A DNA stretch of 64,000 bases from Ianthella basta (Eukaryota > Porifera > Demospongiae > Verongiida > Ianthellidae), in the NCBI GenBank assembly GCA_964019415.1, contig OZ025877.1, forward strand, positions 3,358,039 through 3,422,038, read 5' to 3'. The stretch's first letter is position 1; every line of letters starts with the position of its first letter. This document shows, in pieces, positions 55,601 to 59,689 of this stretch. Under the pieces are notes generated by a model, which worked only from the letters and a program-made list of their open reading frames with translations, was not told the origin of the DNA and ran no database searches. A program made the position numbers and the translations under genes.

Positions 55601-58411
55601 GTGCAATGACATGTGCATCAGTTTGAGTACAGGTGTTTTCTTGTAAGTGTTGTAGTGTGCTGGCTTGCTTGATTGAGAATTTGGCCGGAAAGCTATAGAT
55701 ACAGGATACTTCATATATCCTTTACTAGTACATGTTGTGTTTCAAAGCACTTGGCTTTGTCTCATCAGCAACTCAACCTCCATTGTGAATGAGCCATAAA
55801 TTGGGTAAAGTATGAATGTGATTATCTCTTTCAAGTAACATGATTGAGCCACAAGTGCAGCTGATTCCTTAATTTTGAGTTCAGAGTATAAAAGTGTGGT
55901 TTGTAGCAGATTGTCAATTTCCATACAACTGCCGGTGTTGAAGAAGCGCAATTCTGAAAATGCAAGAATAGCAATTTGGGTAGCTAGGTAAACATGTATG
56001 GGTGATAGAATTGGAAGCTTGTCCTTGTTTCTACCGTAGTATATACTAGTGCAGATGACTACCAATACAAAACACATATCCTGATCATTGCTACTAAACC
56101 TTTGAATGGCAGGAGGCGGTCTAATGGCAGAAAAAGAGTTACTGTATATTTATTTACTATAATACGATTCTGCAGAGCCAGTAATGCATTTGATGTAGCT
56201 ATGCTCATGGGCACTAATAACTAGCTAGGCAGCAATGGAATCAGTTCGTTAGCCCAGAAAGTTGTTCAGACGAACGATAGATCTATGGAATCAATTATCT
56301 CTAAATCTTTAGCTATATATAGTTTAGGCCTGGTGAGTTGTCACAATCAGAGGAACGTCTTCTGGTGCTTTTCTTACTTCACATTACTAACCAAGCTAAT
56401 CTCTTAGACTATAAGACAAAGAGCTATCATACCAATGTGAGGGTATGCATGCAGTTAGACGTGCACATGAAGATTATACATTGTAGCTAGATAGCTAGCT
56501 ACACCACGTAACCATTAATATTAAAATAGACCAGTTGCGGATATATTTAATATATAAGCGTTTAGGAATGCAGTACGTCATAGTTGCTTATGATGTCAGC
56601 ACTGGTGGCAGTTAATACATTGAAAAGATAGGCAAAAAGTTGTTGCACCGGCAGCCTCGAGCGCTTTGCGCTGAATGTTCCCATTTAGATGGCTTGGCTG
56701 AATGGTTCGCACGAATATATACTCACCTGATGGTCATTGACTGAAGTTGATACAGCCTACGGTGGCCGAGATCGAGACTCATGAATGGGGGACTCGCGAA
56801 GTAATTGTGGCGAACGAGACTTCTTGACTGGAATTTTTGACACTCCTGGACACGGAATAGCTTCTAGTTGAGCTACCACCTACAAAGTATCAAAGTTAGC
56901 TACAGGTAGCGATAGTAACACAAGGGTGCGGGTCATAGTCTTATTAGCCGTTAATCGTCGGTTAATCCCACTCCACACGTCTCCATCTCGGTGCCTGTTG
57001 TGGTGCTTTCGCCGAAATCGTGTCAAGAAGTCTCGTTCACCACATTCTGGTCTGTCGTGCCGATAATGGTCCCCCCCAAACCGGTCCCCCGGACAATTTT
57101 CGACAATGTTTCTTGCCGTTTTCGGACTCCCCGGACGGTTATCGGCAGAATGGTCGTTGCCGAATCATGTCCCCCTCGACCGATAAGCGTCCCCCCTCAC
57201 CATTTCCTTCGGGTACTACGTAGGCGGAGCGATTTCTGCTCACAAGGATCTATGATGGTACACATGTTGACGCATTACTCCAGCCCAGACGCAGCTGAAG
57301 AGGTGGCGGGCTAAAGATGTCCCCCTGACGATCCGGTCGGACGTTTATAGGCGAAGCAATGTCTAACAGCTCACAGTGACTGACAGATGTATACGCTTAG
57401 CGGCTAAATATTGCTAATAACAATATTGCTAACCTTCCTTTCAAGTGAATGTATAGCTAACAGCTAGCTAGCTAATTTCCATGCAAGCAAGTATAAAATT
57501 CAAAGATATAATGGACAATAGAGGCAATATATAATGGAATAAAATAGGTTATAACCATTTGGTTAGGAAAGTATAAGTAAGATCATTCACAGCCACAGTC
57601 ATTACAAAACCACTGTTCGTCTGAAGTTGGTCCGCCTAATACGCCACTTTAATACACTTCGGTCCGCCTATTATGCAACTTGTACTCTATGTCAAAGGGC
57701 AATGGGCGTCATGTCGTTGTGGGCCGCTGCTACTTCTTGTACAGATTGTGCGATGGCGTCAGTATATTTGCACACATTTCCCCATACATTTCACCAATTT
57801 CATTTATTTTACGGTGTCCGCAGCTTCGACTTTCTTATTTCGTACAGGGGGACACTTTCCTGCCGTGGGGGACCGGTTACGGCAAGCGCCTCTTGCCAAA
57901 AACGGTCCGGGAGGACCATTTTTGGCGGGGGACACTTATCTGCGTGACAGGTCGCTCGTGTCGGCGAATCCCCCTTCACGAGTCTCGATCTCGGCAACCG
58001 TATGCCTTAGCAACTTCAATCAACGACCGTCAGGTGCGTATTCGTGCAAACCATTCATCTGTGCCATCTAAATCGGAGCATTCGGCACGAGCGCTCGAGG
58101 CTGCCGGTGCAACACCTTTTCCCCTATCTTTTCAATGTAATAATTAACCTGCCACTAGTGATGACGTCAACATCCCTGAGTTACGCGCAACTGGTCTACT
58201 ACGGTACATCGCTACAGTTACACCCACCATTAGCGTCAATTCCTTCAATCCCAATCACGGCTGCTGTCTTTTTCTTCTCCGGGTACACCAAAATCTTCAC
58301 GATTCCTGAGCCACAACGCGCAGACTGGAAATACGCGACTATATCATCTTCCGTGACATCTGGCGTTAGCCCTTCGATCCTTACCCAGTGCAAATCATCT
58401 ATCGAAGACAT
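14266..58411 (-). CDS. PARP14-like multi-RRM, multi-macro mono-ADP-ribosyltransferase gene (17 exons)
   Basis: Predicted protein of 2822 residues. Exons run from 58411 leftward to a TGA at 14266. Order: RRM-like repeats (about 1-711), KH/RRM-like region (712-1255), canonical macro domain (1256-1432), three exon-pair macro domains (about 1510-2150), divergent macro domain (about 2214-2376), coiled coil (about 2533-2603), ART catalytic domain (2605-2822). Vertebrate PARP14 has the same general order of RRM/KH, macro and ART and adds mono-ADP-ribose to proteins; that function is inferred from homology. The catalytic triad reads H2704-Y2736-L2818, the mono-transferase form. Every splice junction is phase-compatible and the exon lengths total 8469 nt, a multiple of three. 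Unlike PARP14 no WWE domain was found, and there are five macro domains instead of three. Exon joins are manual and untested by transcripts; an extra small exon near 24.6 kb is possible. Confidence 0.85.
14739..15107 (-). CDS. PARP14-like gene exon 16: first part of the ART catalytic domain with catalytic His
   Basis: 369 bp, phase 1 at both ends (TCCCAG|GTGAAA; AATG|GTAAAT). Opens with GERPDDWDPMDIDPLTGTEV, the usual start of PARP10/14/15-type catalytic domains, and contains NERQLFHG (His at residue 2704, NAD binding) and GFNRSYCGKN. The preceding intron is ~9.9 kb and carries the CACTA transposon. The phase fits exon 15 directly. Confidence 0.87.
15269..15448. repeat. 180-bp near-perfect palindrome made of PLE-type ends
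   Basis: Two ~85-bp arms (AAAGGGTTGGTTCTCTAATA ... ) meet head to head around 15352-15360 with a very short spacer. Each arm contains GGTCGAAACGTCGGCAAGG-type sequence, the end motif of Penelope-like elements. No coding sequence is present. Lies in intron 15. Confidence 0.75.
15475..15939 (+). repeat. Dispersed repeat Z, copy 1 (host of the CACTA insertion)
   Basis: Matches 46060-46289 (CCTATGTTAATT..., GCCATGATATACTCT) and then 47685-47905 (GGAGGAGTTTCTG, ACACAATCTTTTCCCTA, CTCCTACCACATTT). It continues on the far side of the CACTA element at 23130 (TAATATTGTGCATCACATAT). Confidence 0.75.
15940..15951 (+). repeat. Left terminal inverted repeat of the CACTA element
   Basis: CACAGGAGAATC, preceded by TAA. 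The mirror end reads CACAGGAGATTC. A further shared block, GACCGGATTCG, lies about 35 bp inside this end and about 70 bp inside the right end. Confidence 0.85.
16206..16373 (+). CDS. CACTA transposase exon 1
   Basis: 56 codons from ATG (MDVFEVVQQLDDAQ...), acidic and Ser-rich, ending in phase 0 at a strong donor CTCG|GTAAGT. The intron that follows (16374-16819) is mostly G-rich minisatellite. Such acidic N-terminal tails are often poorly conserved in transposases. Confidence 0.75.
16380..16740 (+). repeat. G-rich minisatellite inside the transposase intron
   Basis: About 17 imperfect copies of a ~20-21-bp unit (GGGACAAGGGCTAGGAAAGG type, alternating with GGGCAAGG variants). It fills nearly the whole 446-bp intron. 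Purine-only runs on one strand give misleading open frames on both strands. Confidence 0.9.
16820..19441 (+). CDS. CACTA transposase exon 2 (TNP2-like), one in-frame TAG
   Basis: Acceptor GCACAG|GTTATT joins exon 1 in phase 0. About 873 codons follow, with one TAG at 18350-18352 (codon 567) between FKAD and WRNWTVIF in the same frame. A single C-to-T change from CAG would explain it. TNP2-family landmarks: CQDC...RGQCG zinc-like cluster, INVDWFQPF (Asp313), IIPGPKEPNLHI with LAPLVDDLLSLWKG, ICDIPALSKLTGF (Asp407) before CSKC, and VDPMHNLFEG (Asp505, Glu512). The function is cut-and-paste transposition of the element. The rest of the frame is open, so this copy is only just dead, or the stop is a sequencing or allelic variant. 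Confidence 0.87.
19442..20336. other. Spacer between the two CACTA genes
   Basis: 895 bp with no supported gene. Includes TGCATGCAT-rich sequence near 19640 and short GCGAAGTTAC-type repeats at 20175-20235. The promoter of the second gene is expected here, but no clear element was found. Confidence 0.4.
20337..22649 (+). CDS. Second gene of the CACTA element, six exons, unknown function
   Basis: Exons 20337-20768, 21564-21619, 21714-21802, 21871-21989, 22080-22218 and 22396-22649; all GT-AG, all phases agree, total 1089 nt (362 residues). The N-terminal part is Ser/Pro-rich and ends in a coiled coil (ETILQRLAAMERRIEVLTAD). Then a compact helical domain (IHGVLENQFNP, YNQEVASAIRAQLVQNREF), a very basic stretch (YYESRRRKHRDEQDSR, KKYCRKRR), an aromatic segment (WLCKYPNEHNAWDSITPHYM) and an acidic tail. 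CACTA elements commonly carry a second DNA-binding protein; that role is inferred. No lesion seen. Confidence 0.75.
21407..21496 (+). repeat. 38-bp tandem duplication in the second CACTA gene's first intron
   Basis: The segment ending ...GATACGTAGCTTCAATTTCA is present twice in a row without visible differences, implying a recent local duplication. Confidence 0.8.
23118..23129 (-). repeat. Right terminal inverted repeat of the CACTA element
   Basis: Reverse complement reads CACAGGAGATTC; followed on the plus strand by the TAA duplication. Subterminal direct and inverted copies of CGGTCT lie between 22.93 and 23.06 kb. Confidence 0.85.
23133..24629. other. Intron 15 sequence right of the CACTA element
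   Basis: TTTG tetranucleotide run at 23170-23193. No recognised gene apart from coil-like codons on the minus strand at 24350-24450 (NRKRLAKREQDELHILE before GTAAAG), which may be exon remains. Confidence 0.35.
24630..24670 (-). other. Possible small coiled-coil exon (uncertain)
   Basis: On the minus strand, CCTCAAG|GTCCTT could be a phase-1 acceptor after exon 15, encoding PSELQKQETERKK before a GTGTGC donor. Composition resembles the coil that ends exon 15, and similar coil-like codons occur around 24.35-24.45 kb. It may be a decayed or alternative exon. The main model skips it because exons 15 and 16 already join in phase. Confidence 0.2.
25038..26367 (-). CDS. PARP14-like gene exon 15: divergent macro domain 5, KH-like segment and coiled coil
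   Basis: 1330 bp. Phase-0 acceptor with a long pyrimidine tract (GCCCATTCAG|GACATT) and phase-1 donor (GCATG|GTAGGT). Residues about 2214-2376 form an intronless, degenerate macro domain (LRIQFVKGNVTEACSDCLVN, then SVAIPIILESG where GTG would be expected). A segment with strand-helix pattern follows. The last ~70 residues are charged heptad-like coil rich in Gln, Glu, Ala and Arg (QAELAKQEAERRTQHAEI). The open frame is uninterrupted over its full length. Confidence 0.8.
26520..26930 (-). CDS. PARP14-like gene exon 14: back half of macro 4 with a vestigial next-repeat start
   Basis: 411 bp, phase 0; acceptor ATCATAG|GGTATG, weaker donor CCCAA|GTTGGG. Contains FPAIGTGAHEFPPDV and NIVFYIYDDYMCSAFQKEV. 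Its 3' end (TGEQLFDAQ) matches KKGSLTDAQ and KKGPLTDAQ of exons 10 and 12, but no 234-bp partner exon follows, so it looks like a leftover of a lost macro repeat. If the donor is wrong the ORF would stop 13 codons later, so this junction deserves care. Confidence 0.75.
27051..27284 (-). CDS. PARP14-like gene exon 13: front half of macro domain 4
   Basis: 234 bp, phase 0 (CATACAG|GTTGAG; AAAAG|GTATTG). Encodes VEVYVNTSRPSLDLSYGAVS and KAGGPALQDECTRYNRANGD, ending TASEK. Near-identical to exon 11 over its central 96 bp. Confidence 0.83.
27622..28038 (-). CDS. PARP14-like gene exon 12: back half of macro 3 plus first strand of macro 4
   Basis: 417 bp, phase 0 (CTTTTAG|GGTATG; CTCAA|GTTAGT). Contains LPALGTGVLGFHPEV and KKIVFVIFDDVGLNAFQKEV, a Pro/Lys linker, then PIVVKKGPLTDAQ leading into exon 13. 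The layout matches exons 10 and 14. Confidence 0.83.
28553..28786 (-). CDS. PARP14-like gene exon 11: front half of macro domain 3
   Basis: 234 bp, phase 0 (CTTGTAG|GTTGAT; GAGAAG|GTACTG). Encodes VDVYVNTVNSSLDLSNGAVA and KAGGPALQDECTRYNRANGD. It shares a 96-bp tract identical in DNA with exon 13 (28619-28714 versus 27117-27212), although the rest of the two exons has diverged. Confidence 0.83.
29130..29516 (-). CDS. PARP14-like gene exon 10: back half of macro 2 plus first strand of macro 3
   Basis: 387 bp, phase 0 at both ends. GMDGMIAELMTECDRLKASS leads into FPALGTGVLGFPPDV, an intact phosphate-binding loop, then helix and final strand (KKVIFVIFQDAVFDAFQREV). A Pro/Ser linker leads to PIVVKKGSLTDAQ, the first strand of the next macro domain, whose remainder is exon 11. 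Confidence 0.83.
29881..29996. repeat. Core-sharing hairpin P1
   Basis: 116 bp. 41-bp arms begin TTATAACACCTCC and end TTTATAAGCAC; the loop is GAGGCCCGAGGGCGCG... with GCGCCCAAGGGGGGAGTGC. See hairpins at 34113 and 39803, which share the loop type but not the arm sequence. Confidence 0.85.
30048..30188. repeat. 141-bp inverted repeat, intron 9
   Basis: Arms of ~62 bp (GCCATTGGAGTTCACGCTGC and mirror), spacer ~15 bp. Starts ~50 bp from the hairpin at 29881. Confidence 0.88.
30288..30540 (+). repeat. ~71-bp tandem repeats rich in GGTGGT, intron 9
   Basis: TGTAACTTGCACTGGTGGTC...GATACTCTACTGGCACA occurs two to three times, grading into GGTGGTGGTG simple repeats up to 30650. Confidence 0.8.
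31165..31436 (+). repeat. Degenerate tandem repeat beside the foldback element
   Basis: Repeated variants of GTGGAGTGAGACAGCG and GTGGAGAGAGGC over ~270 bp. Too decayed to define a unit. Confidence 0.6.
31437..32047. mobile_element. 611-bp foldback element in intron 9
   Basis: Arms of ~200 bp from CAAGAGTAGATAAGAG (31437) and its mirror ending CTTATCTACTCTTG (32047); they include GGGCATGGTAACGCTACTTA and its mirror copy. The inner part is also partly self-complementary (TGTCCAGGACACC / GGTCCTGGACATCC). Flanks read GCAGCGT and GCAGCAT, possibly a decayed 7-bp target duplication. No coding capacity. Confidence 0.8.
32808..33168 (+). repeat. Three-copy tandem repeat, ~125-bp unit, intron 9
   Basis: CCATTTTG...ACTAATTAAG.AATCCTGC recurs at 32810, 32938 and 33062 (periods 128 and 124), each with a CATGAC-type middle. 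Copies about 70-80% alike. Confidence 0.85.
33171..33446 (+). repeat. Dispersed repeat Y, copy 1
   Basis: About 275 bp, some 90% or more alike to 47368-47631 in the same orientation: GATACCACTATGCATCAATA through TTAGATTAGTGGTGTAT. Lies in intron 9 of the PARP14-like gene. No coding capacity. Confidence 0.88.
33500..33560. repeat. 61-bp inverted repeat, intron 9
   Basis: GGATATAACAGGAGCTAAG / CTTAAATCCTGTTATATCC around ATATATATGCACAGGGGC. Confidence 0.8.
34113..34209. repeat. Core-sharing hairpin P3
   Basis: 97 bp, reversed relative to P1 and P2. Arms TTATACCATGGTGCTTTGG... / ...GTAGTATAA, loop GCACGATGCCCAAGGGCGAG (minus strand). Next to exon 9. Confidence 0.8.
34266..34499 (-). CDS. PARP14-like gene exon 9: front half of macro domain 2
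   Basis: 234 bp, phase 0 at both ends (ATATTAG|GCTGAT; GCAAAG|GTATGT). It encodes ADVCINTTSSSLNLSGG, KSLLENGGKTLQDQC and FNFIIHTVGGKYN. The NAAN adenosine loop is replaced by NTTSSS, as in the less canonical macro domains of PARP14. Same length and phase as exons 11 and 13. Confidence 0.83.
34841..37272 (-). CDS. PARP14-like gene exon 8: KH/RRM-like region and canonical macro domain 1
   Basis: The largest exon, 2432 bp (residues 712-1522); phase-1 acceptor TTCTTAG|ATGTGA and phase-0 donor TACAAG|GTAAGA. The first ~540 residues are alternating strand and helix segments like the KH-like region of PARP14. Macro domain 1 (about 1256-1432) keeps the ADP-ribose-binding signatures: GDLTEYPVDILVNAAN, HGGGIAGQI, VGPKW and FPALSTGIYGVP. 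A Pro-rich linker (about 1463-1490) follows, then the first strand of macro 2 (LEVRKGTLTDYK). This is the only macro domain here with a full NAAN and GGGIAG, so it is the best candidate for true ADP-ribose binding or hydrolysis. Confidence 0.88.
37767..37952. repeat. 186-bp inverted repeat, intron 7
   Basis: Arms of ~70 bp sharing TTGACATTTGCGTTCTGCAC and its mirror, with a ~45-bp spacer. Confidence 0.87.
38399..38647 (-). CDS. PARP14-like gene exon 7: RRM-like repeat halves
   Basis: Acceptor GACTAG|GGCCTG, donor CAAG|GTACGA, phase 1 at both ends, 249 bp. PAHVEKVLGQLNNPKRRLKE ends the previous repeat; EINQVILHGLEEMVAQEVLE through IAVVTLQGRQ begins the last one, completed at the head of exon 8 (DVKRVVEKDTHWRFFGRGVV). 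Introns 6 and 7 on its sides hold most of the large foldback repeats. Confidence 0.8.
39803..39907. repeat. Core-sharing hairpin P2
   Basis: 105 bp. Arms TTACTACACGCTGTCAATGC... / ...GCATGTAGTAA, loop GAGGGCACAAAGCGCCCAAA then GGGGAGTGC. Intron 6. Confidence 0.83.
41132..41471. repeat. Foldback element with 22-bp subrepeats in its arms, intron 6
   Basis: Left arm: three or four copies of AGTGTCCTACTTAGCAAGCR, then TATTAAGGCCACCTTTCA; the right arm is the mirror (TGAAAGGTGGCCTTAATAAG ... AGTAGGACACTT). Near its centre is a small palindrome, AGCATAGACCCTAGGGTCTA. Confidence 0.83.
41734..41838. repeat. 105-bp inverted repeat, intron 6
   Basis: Arms of 36-37 bp (CCATATATGGAAGGTGG... / ...CCACCTTCCGTATATGG) around a 32-bp spacer. 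Confidence 0.88.
42149..42213 (+). repeat. Solo copy of the repeat X terminal hairpin
   Basis: AACAAGTATTTCGAGTTAAA and CTCGTGGGGC followed by a diverged second arm (TTGAACTACTTG). No other repeat X sequence recognised nearby. Confidence 0.6.
42570..42890 (+). repeat. Diverged ~180-bp direct duplication, intron 6
   Basis: GCTGTACCTCGCAGAA...ACATGTTCTAG...ACACGGCGAAA and GCTGTATCTCGCAGAA...ACATGTTTATG...ACACGGCAAAA are diverged direct copies about 185 bp apart. Confidence 0.6.
43399..43730. repeat. 332-bp inverted repeat in intron 6
   Basis: Arms of about 140 bp (43399-43555 and 43590-43730) from AAACTAGTGTAT to its mirror ATACACTAGTTT; they share GAACCACATTGCC / GGCAATGTGGTTC with a few mismatches. 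Spacer ~40 bp. Noncoding. Confidence 0.85.
43971..44231 (-). CDS. PARP14-like gene exon 6: RRM-like repeat halves
   Basis: Acceptor TCTCACAG|ATGCTG, donor TGCAAG|GTGTGT, phase 1 at both ends, 261 bp. It ends one repeat (DAASLSLPVTIDNERAQLTI) and starts the next (DTVIVENIPPCDSSELEMYI through STALLTGLQ). The motif VIVENIPP is a typical first RRM strand. Confidence 0.8.
44609..44986 (-). CDS. PARP14-like gene exon 5: end of RRM4, linker, start of RRM5-like repeat
   Basis: Acceptor ATTTAG|TTGCTG, phase 1 at both ends, 378 bp. VAERVLTSNHAGKLGAEVVL completes RRM4. A basic Ser-rich linker follows, then a beta-rich stretch (DVRLKVKGD, HLQLLLEDQ, DTVLVQISQA). The donor is GC instead of GT (GGCAG|GCAAGT), the standard minor GC-AG form with an otherwise strong donor; phase and length both require it. 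Confidence 0.78.
45721..45830 (+). repeat. Dispersed repeat, copy 1 (pair with 53042)
   Basis: GTCTATGTAGGAATGGCCGT...GAATGCTGTAATACAAACGA matches 53042-53152 in the same orientation. Intron 4. Confidence 0.75.
46290..47340 (-). repeat. Dispersed repeat X, copy 3
   Basis: Opposite orientation to copy 1. Starts with the terminal hairpin (46290-46344), followed by a ~300-bp CA microsatellite, then the conserved part ending near ATTGGGTATAGAGAATTTG. Lies in intron 4 and sits inside repeat Z. Confidence 0.75.
46419..46710 (+). repeat. (CA)n microsatellite cluster
   Basis: Long CA tract with CC, GC and TA interruptions, inside repeat X copy 3. All long His-Thr or Cys-Val frames here are artefacts. 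Confidence 0.97.
47368..47631 (+). repeat. Dispersed repeat Y, copy 2
   Basis: Second copy of the 33171 repeat, with a 4-bp TTAT length difference in its ATTTATTTAT run. Lies in intron 4, inside repeat Z and next to repeat X. Confidence 0.88.
49104..49995 (-). repeat. Dispersed repeat X, copy 2
   Basis: Uninterrupted copy: hairpin at 49104-49159, short CA-rich part (about 49365-49410), then the block with GGGTGCTATCCCACTGCTTT and GCCTGTTCTACAACTTTCAA, ending near 49990. Here the CA tract is barely expanded, unlike in copies 1 and 3. Confidence 0.78.
50085..50745 (+). repeat. Diverged ~150-bp direct duplication, intron 4
   Basis: CCAGCACTGCGATGCCATGG... at 50088 resembles CCAGCACTATGACACCATGC... 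at 50598, each continuing to GAACGAGTTTAT-type sequence. Confidence 0.6.
50795..50822 (+). repeat. (CA)n microsatellite
   Basis: Short CA run following CACAAACACATACACAC in intron 4. Confidence 0.85.
51247..51492 (-). CDS. PARP14-like gene exon 4: end of RRM3, start of RRM4
   Basis: Acceptor TATTCAG|GCAGTT, donor GAAG|GTGAGT, phase 1 at both ends, 246 bp. SLEATVLSIQSHEKLLEGKR completes RRM3; SVLVTNIKAEMCKEHNLAIY through IVIFLEAE starts RRM4. A GGGN loop lies between the predicted strands. Confidence 0.82.
51668..51940 (-). CDS. PARP14-like gene exon 3: end of RRM2, start of RRM3
   Basis: Acceptor CATTGCAG|TTGCTC, donor CTGCAG|GTTGGT, phase 1 at both ends, 273 bp. VAQRVSLKKSWKICGDIRV finishes RRM2; NTILLVDIPEGVTEELLKSY through TALMVLHGDAA is the front of RRM3. 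The exon is half of one repeat plus half of the next, the pattern of exons 2-7. Confidence 0.82.
52303..52845 (-). CDS. PARP14-like gene exon 2: end of RRM1, Ser/Thr-rich linker, start of RRM2
   Basis: Acceptor CTGTAG|GTGTC, donor GAAG|GTATGA, phase 1 at both ends, 543 bp. The first ~20 residues finish RRM1. A linker of about 100 residues rich in Ser, Thr, Gln and Ala follows, then RRM2 from RVVRVEGVLPDWDEE through ALITFKDPE. An acidic run (DDEDEGGGEIED) sits in the RRM2 loop. Confidence 0.82.
53042..53152 (+). repeat. Dispersed repeat, copy 2 (pair with 45721)
   Basis: TGTCTATGTAGGGATGGTGG...TATGCTGTAATACAAACAA. Intron 1, about 200 bp upstream of exon 2. Confidence 0.75.
53160..56757. other. 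Intron 1 sequence without recognised features
   Basis: No exon is needed here by phase (exon 1 to exon 2). Open frames at 53329-54284 and 55742-56077 show no domain. Confidence 0.35.
53236..53275 (+). repeat. (CTT)n microsatellite
   Basis: TTCTTCTTCTTTTTC-type pyrimidine tract in intron 1. Confidence 0.85.
56760..58000. mobile_element. TA-flanked non-autonomous inverted-repeat element in intron 1
   Basis: 1241 bp. The ends CGGTGGCCGAGATCGAGACT (left) and CGGTTGCCGAGATCGAGACT (right, reverse complement) are inverted copies; both sides are flanked by TA (56758-56759, 58001-58002), as for Tc1/mariner-type insertions. The interior has further inverted pieces (56804-56840 against 57008-57045) and many GGGGGAC / GTCCCCC blocks. 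No transposase frame was recognised; short open frames here are composition artefacts. Confidence 0.65.
58228..58411 (-). CDS. PARP14-like gene exon 1: start and first half of RRM1
   Basis: Begins with ATG at 58411 (MSSIDDLHW...) and ends in phase 1 at a GT donor (ATG|GTGGGTG). It encodes beta1-beta3 of an RRM-like fold: HWVRIEGL, YFQSARCG and AAVIGIEG. The start is supported by the paralogous exon at 6189-6372, identical in length (184 bp) with the same first residues (MSS-DDLHW). The RRM is completed by the first residues of exon 2 (GHKISGKKLRLKA). Confidence 0.85.
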
Positions 58412-58531
58412 ATCAGTTGCTGTGCTGGAAAGCGCACGGAGCGCGTCCAGTGAACGTTCAAGAACAGCCCGTGTAGCGGCTAGCTAACTAACTGGCAACC
58501 TGTTGGAACGAAATTCACCTGCAGACGGGGG

Positions 58532-58546
58532 CATGTATAATATATA
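58532..58546 (-). promoter_or_regulatory. Possible TATA-like element of the PARP14-like gene
   Basis: An AT-only run (TATATATTATA on the minus strand) lies about 125 bp upstream of the ATG at 58411. Between them is a GC-richer stretch conserved upstream of the paralogous start at 6372. Position and composition fit a TATA box with a ~95-nt leader, but AT-rich runs are common here. Confidence 0.3.
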
Positions 58547-58838
58547 CGTCATACATGAAGGTAAATCGCACAGAACTAATGTACCCGCAACAGTACGGCA
58601 CAGAACAGCAAGAAACAGAAACAAAGTACATATAGCTGACTTACTTCTGAATTAGCTAGCCTGCAAATTATTAGCCAGGGAAAAATTGCTCAAGAATCGG
58701 TTCCCAAGCCTGCTCTATCGTCGCTAGGTATACGTCAAGATCCTGAATGTATTCGGTGCAGAGAGAGACCCAGACTTGTAATGTGCTACATATATTTAAA
58801 CCAGGCGTCTTAAAGGTCAATTCTCTGGAATTATTATT

Positions 58839-58900
58839 ATCTGGAATTAGCTATTCTAAGAACGAGGTGCACCTCGTTCTTAGAATAGCTAATTCCAGAT
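58839..58900. repeat. Perfect 62-bp palindrome
   Basis: ATCTGGAATTAGCTATTCTA... reads identically on both strands with its centre at GGTG|CACC and no spacer. About 430 bp upstream of the PARP14-like start codon. Confidence 0.97.
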
Positions 58901-58930
58901 GCACTACAAAAACTGTGCTAGTATATGAGC

Positions 58931-58971
58931 TGTAAACTAACCTGTATACTATCAGTATACGTGTAGTTTAC
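58931..58971. repeat. 41-bp near-perfect hairpin
   Basis: TGTAAACTAACCTGTATACT / AGTATACGTGTAGTTTACA with a 2-3-bp loop. Confidence 0.9.
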
Positions 58972-59003
58972 AAGACTGCATACTTCTGAAGTATGCAGTC
59001 TTG
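58971..59003. repeat. Perfect 33-bp palindrome
   Basis: CAAGACTGCATACTTC, a single T, then the exact mirror. Abuts the previous hairpin. Confidence 0.96.
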
Positions 59004-59689
59004 CATTGGCACGCCCGTTTGCAAGCCTTGCATACTAGCTGCAAACTATCATGAATCTCATTATGATGCTATGAATACAATTTTCAATGATCACCAGATT
59101 GCAGCAGTGTACATAGCTATGATAACTATGAATGTGTTTGTTAATGTGATTAATATGCAGGAATGTAGCGGATTACTATACATCATTATTATGTGTTCCT
59201 ATGACTATACTAACTATACTATTAACAGCAATGTATAGAATACAGTAATAAATTACTGCTTTTGAAATTCCAATCACAATTCATGGAAATAGAATGTTAG
59301 TACATGTACAATGCTAGTATAAATACAGTCACATGTAGAAAAAAGCATGTAATGTAGACATTACTGTTTATGATCGGTGTTGCTGCATTACAATTGACGG
59401 AGCTCAGCTAGTTACACTGGTGTTCAGTTTGTCTGCCTGGGTAGAGGTGCAGATAGTAGCAGTGTTTGATCCATATCACCTACAGAAGAGTTATATACAG
59501 ATCTGGTCATTCATGTGAATACATGCATGGATTTCCTGTATGCCGATAGAAATTATACAGCAAAGTTTGCAAAATTTAGCTACCTGATATTAGCGAAATA
59601 ACATCCCACTGAGGTGTAGCTCCTCTCTGGCTGCAGAGGTAGAGACTGTATTTCCACTCTCCCAAGACATCTTGGCAATCATTGATCAT

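Noticed and set aside
55742-56077. 111-residue minus-strand frame with hydrophobic start
   Set aside because: No recognisable domain, not needed by the exon phases of the host gene; probably chance.
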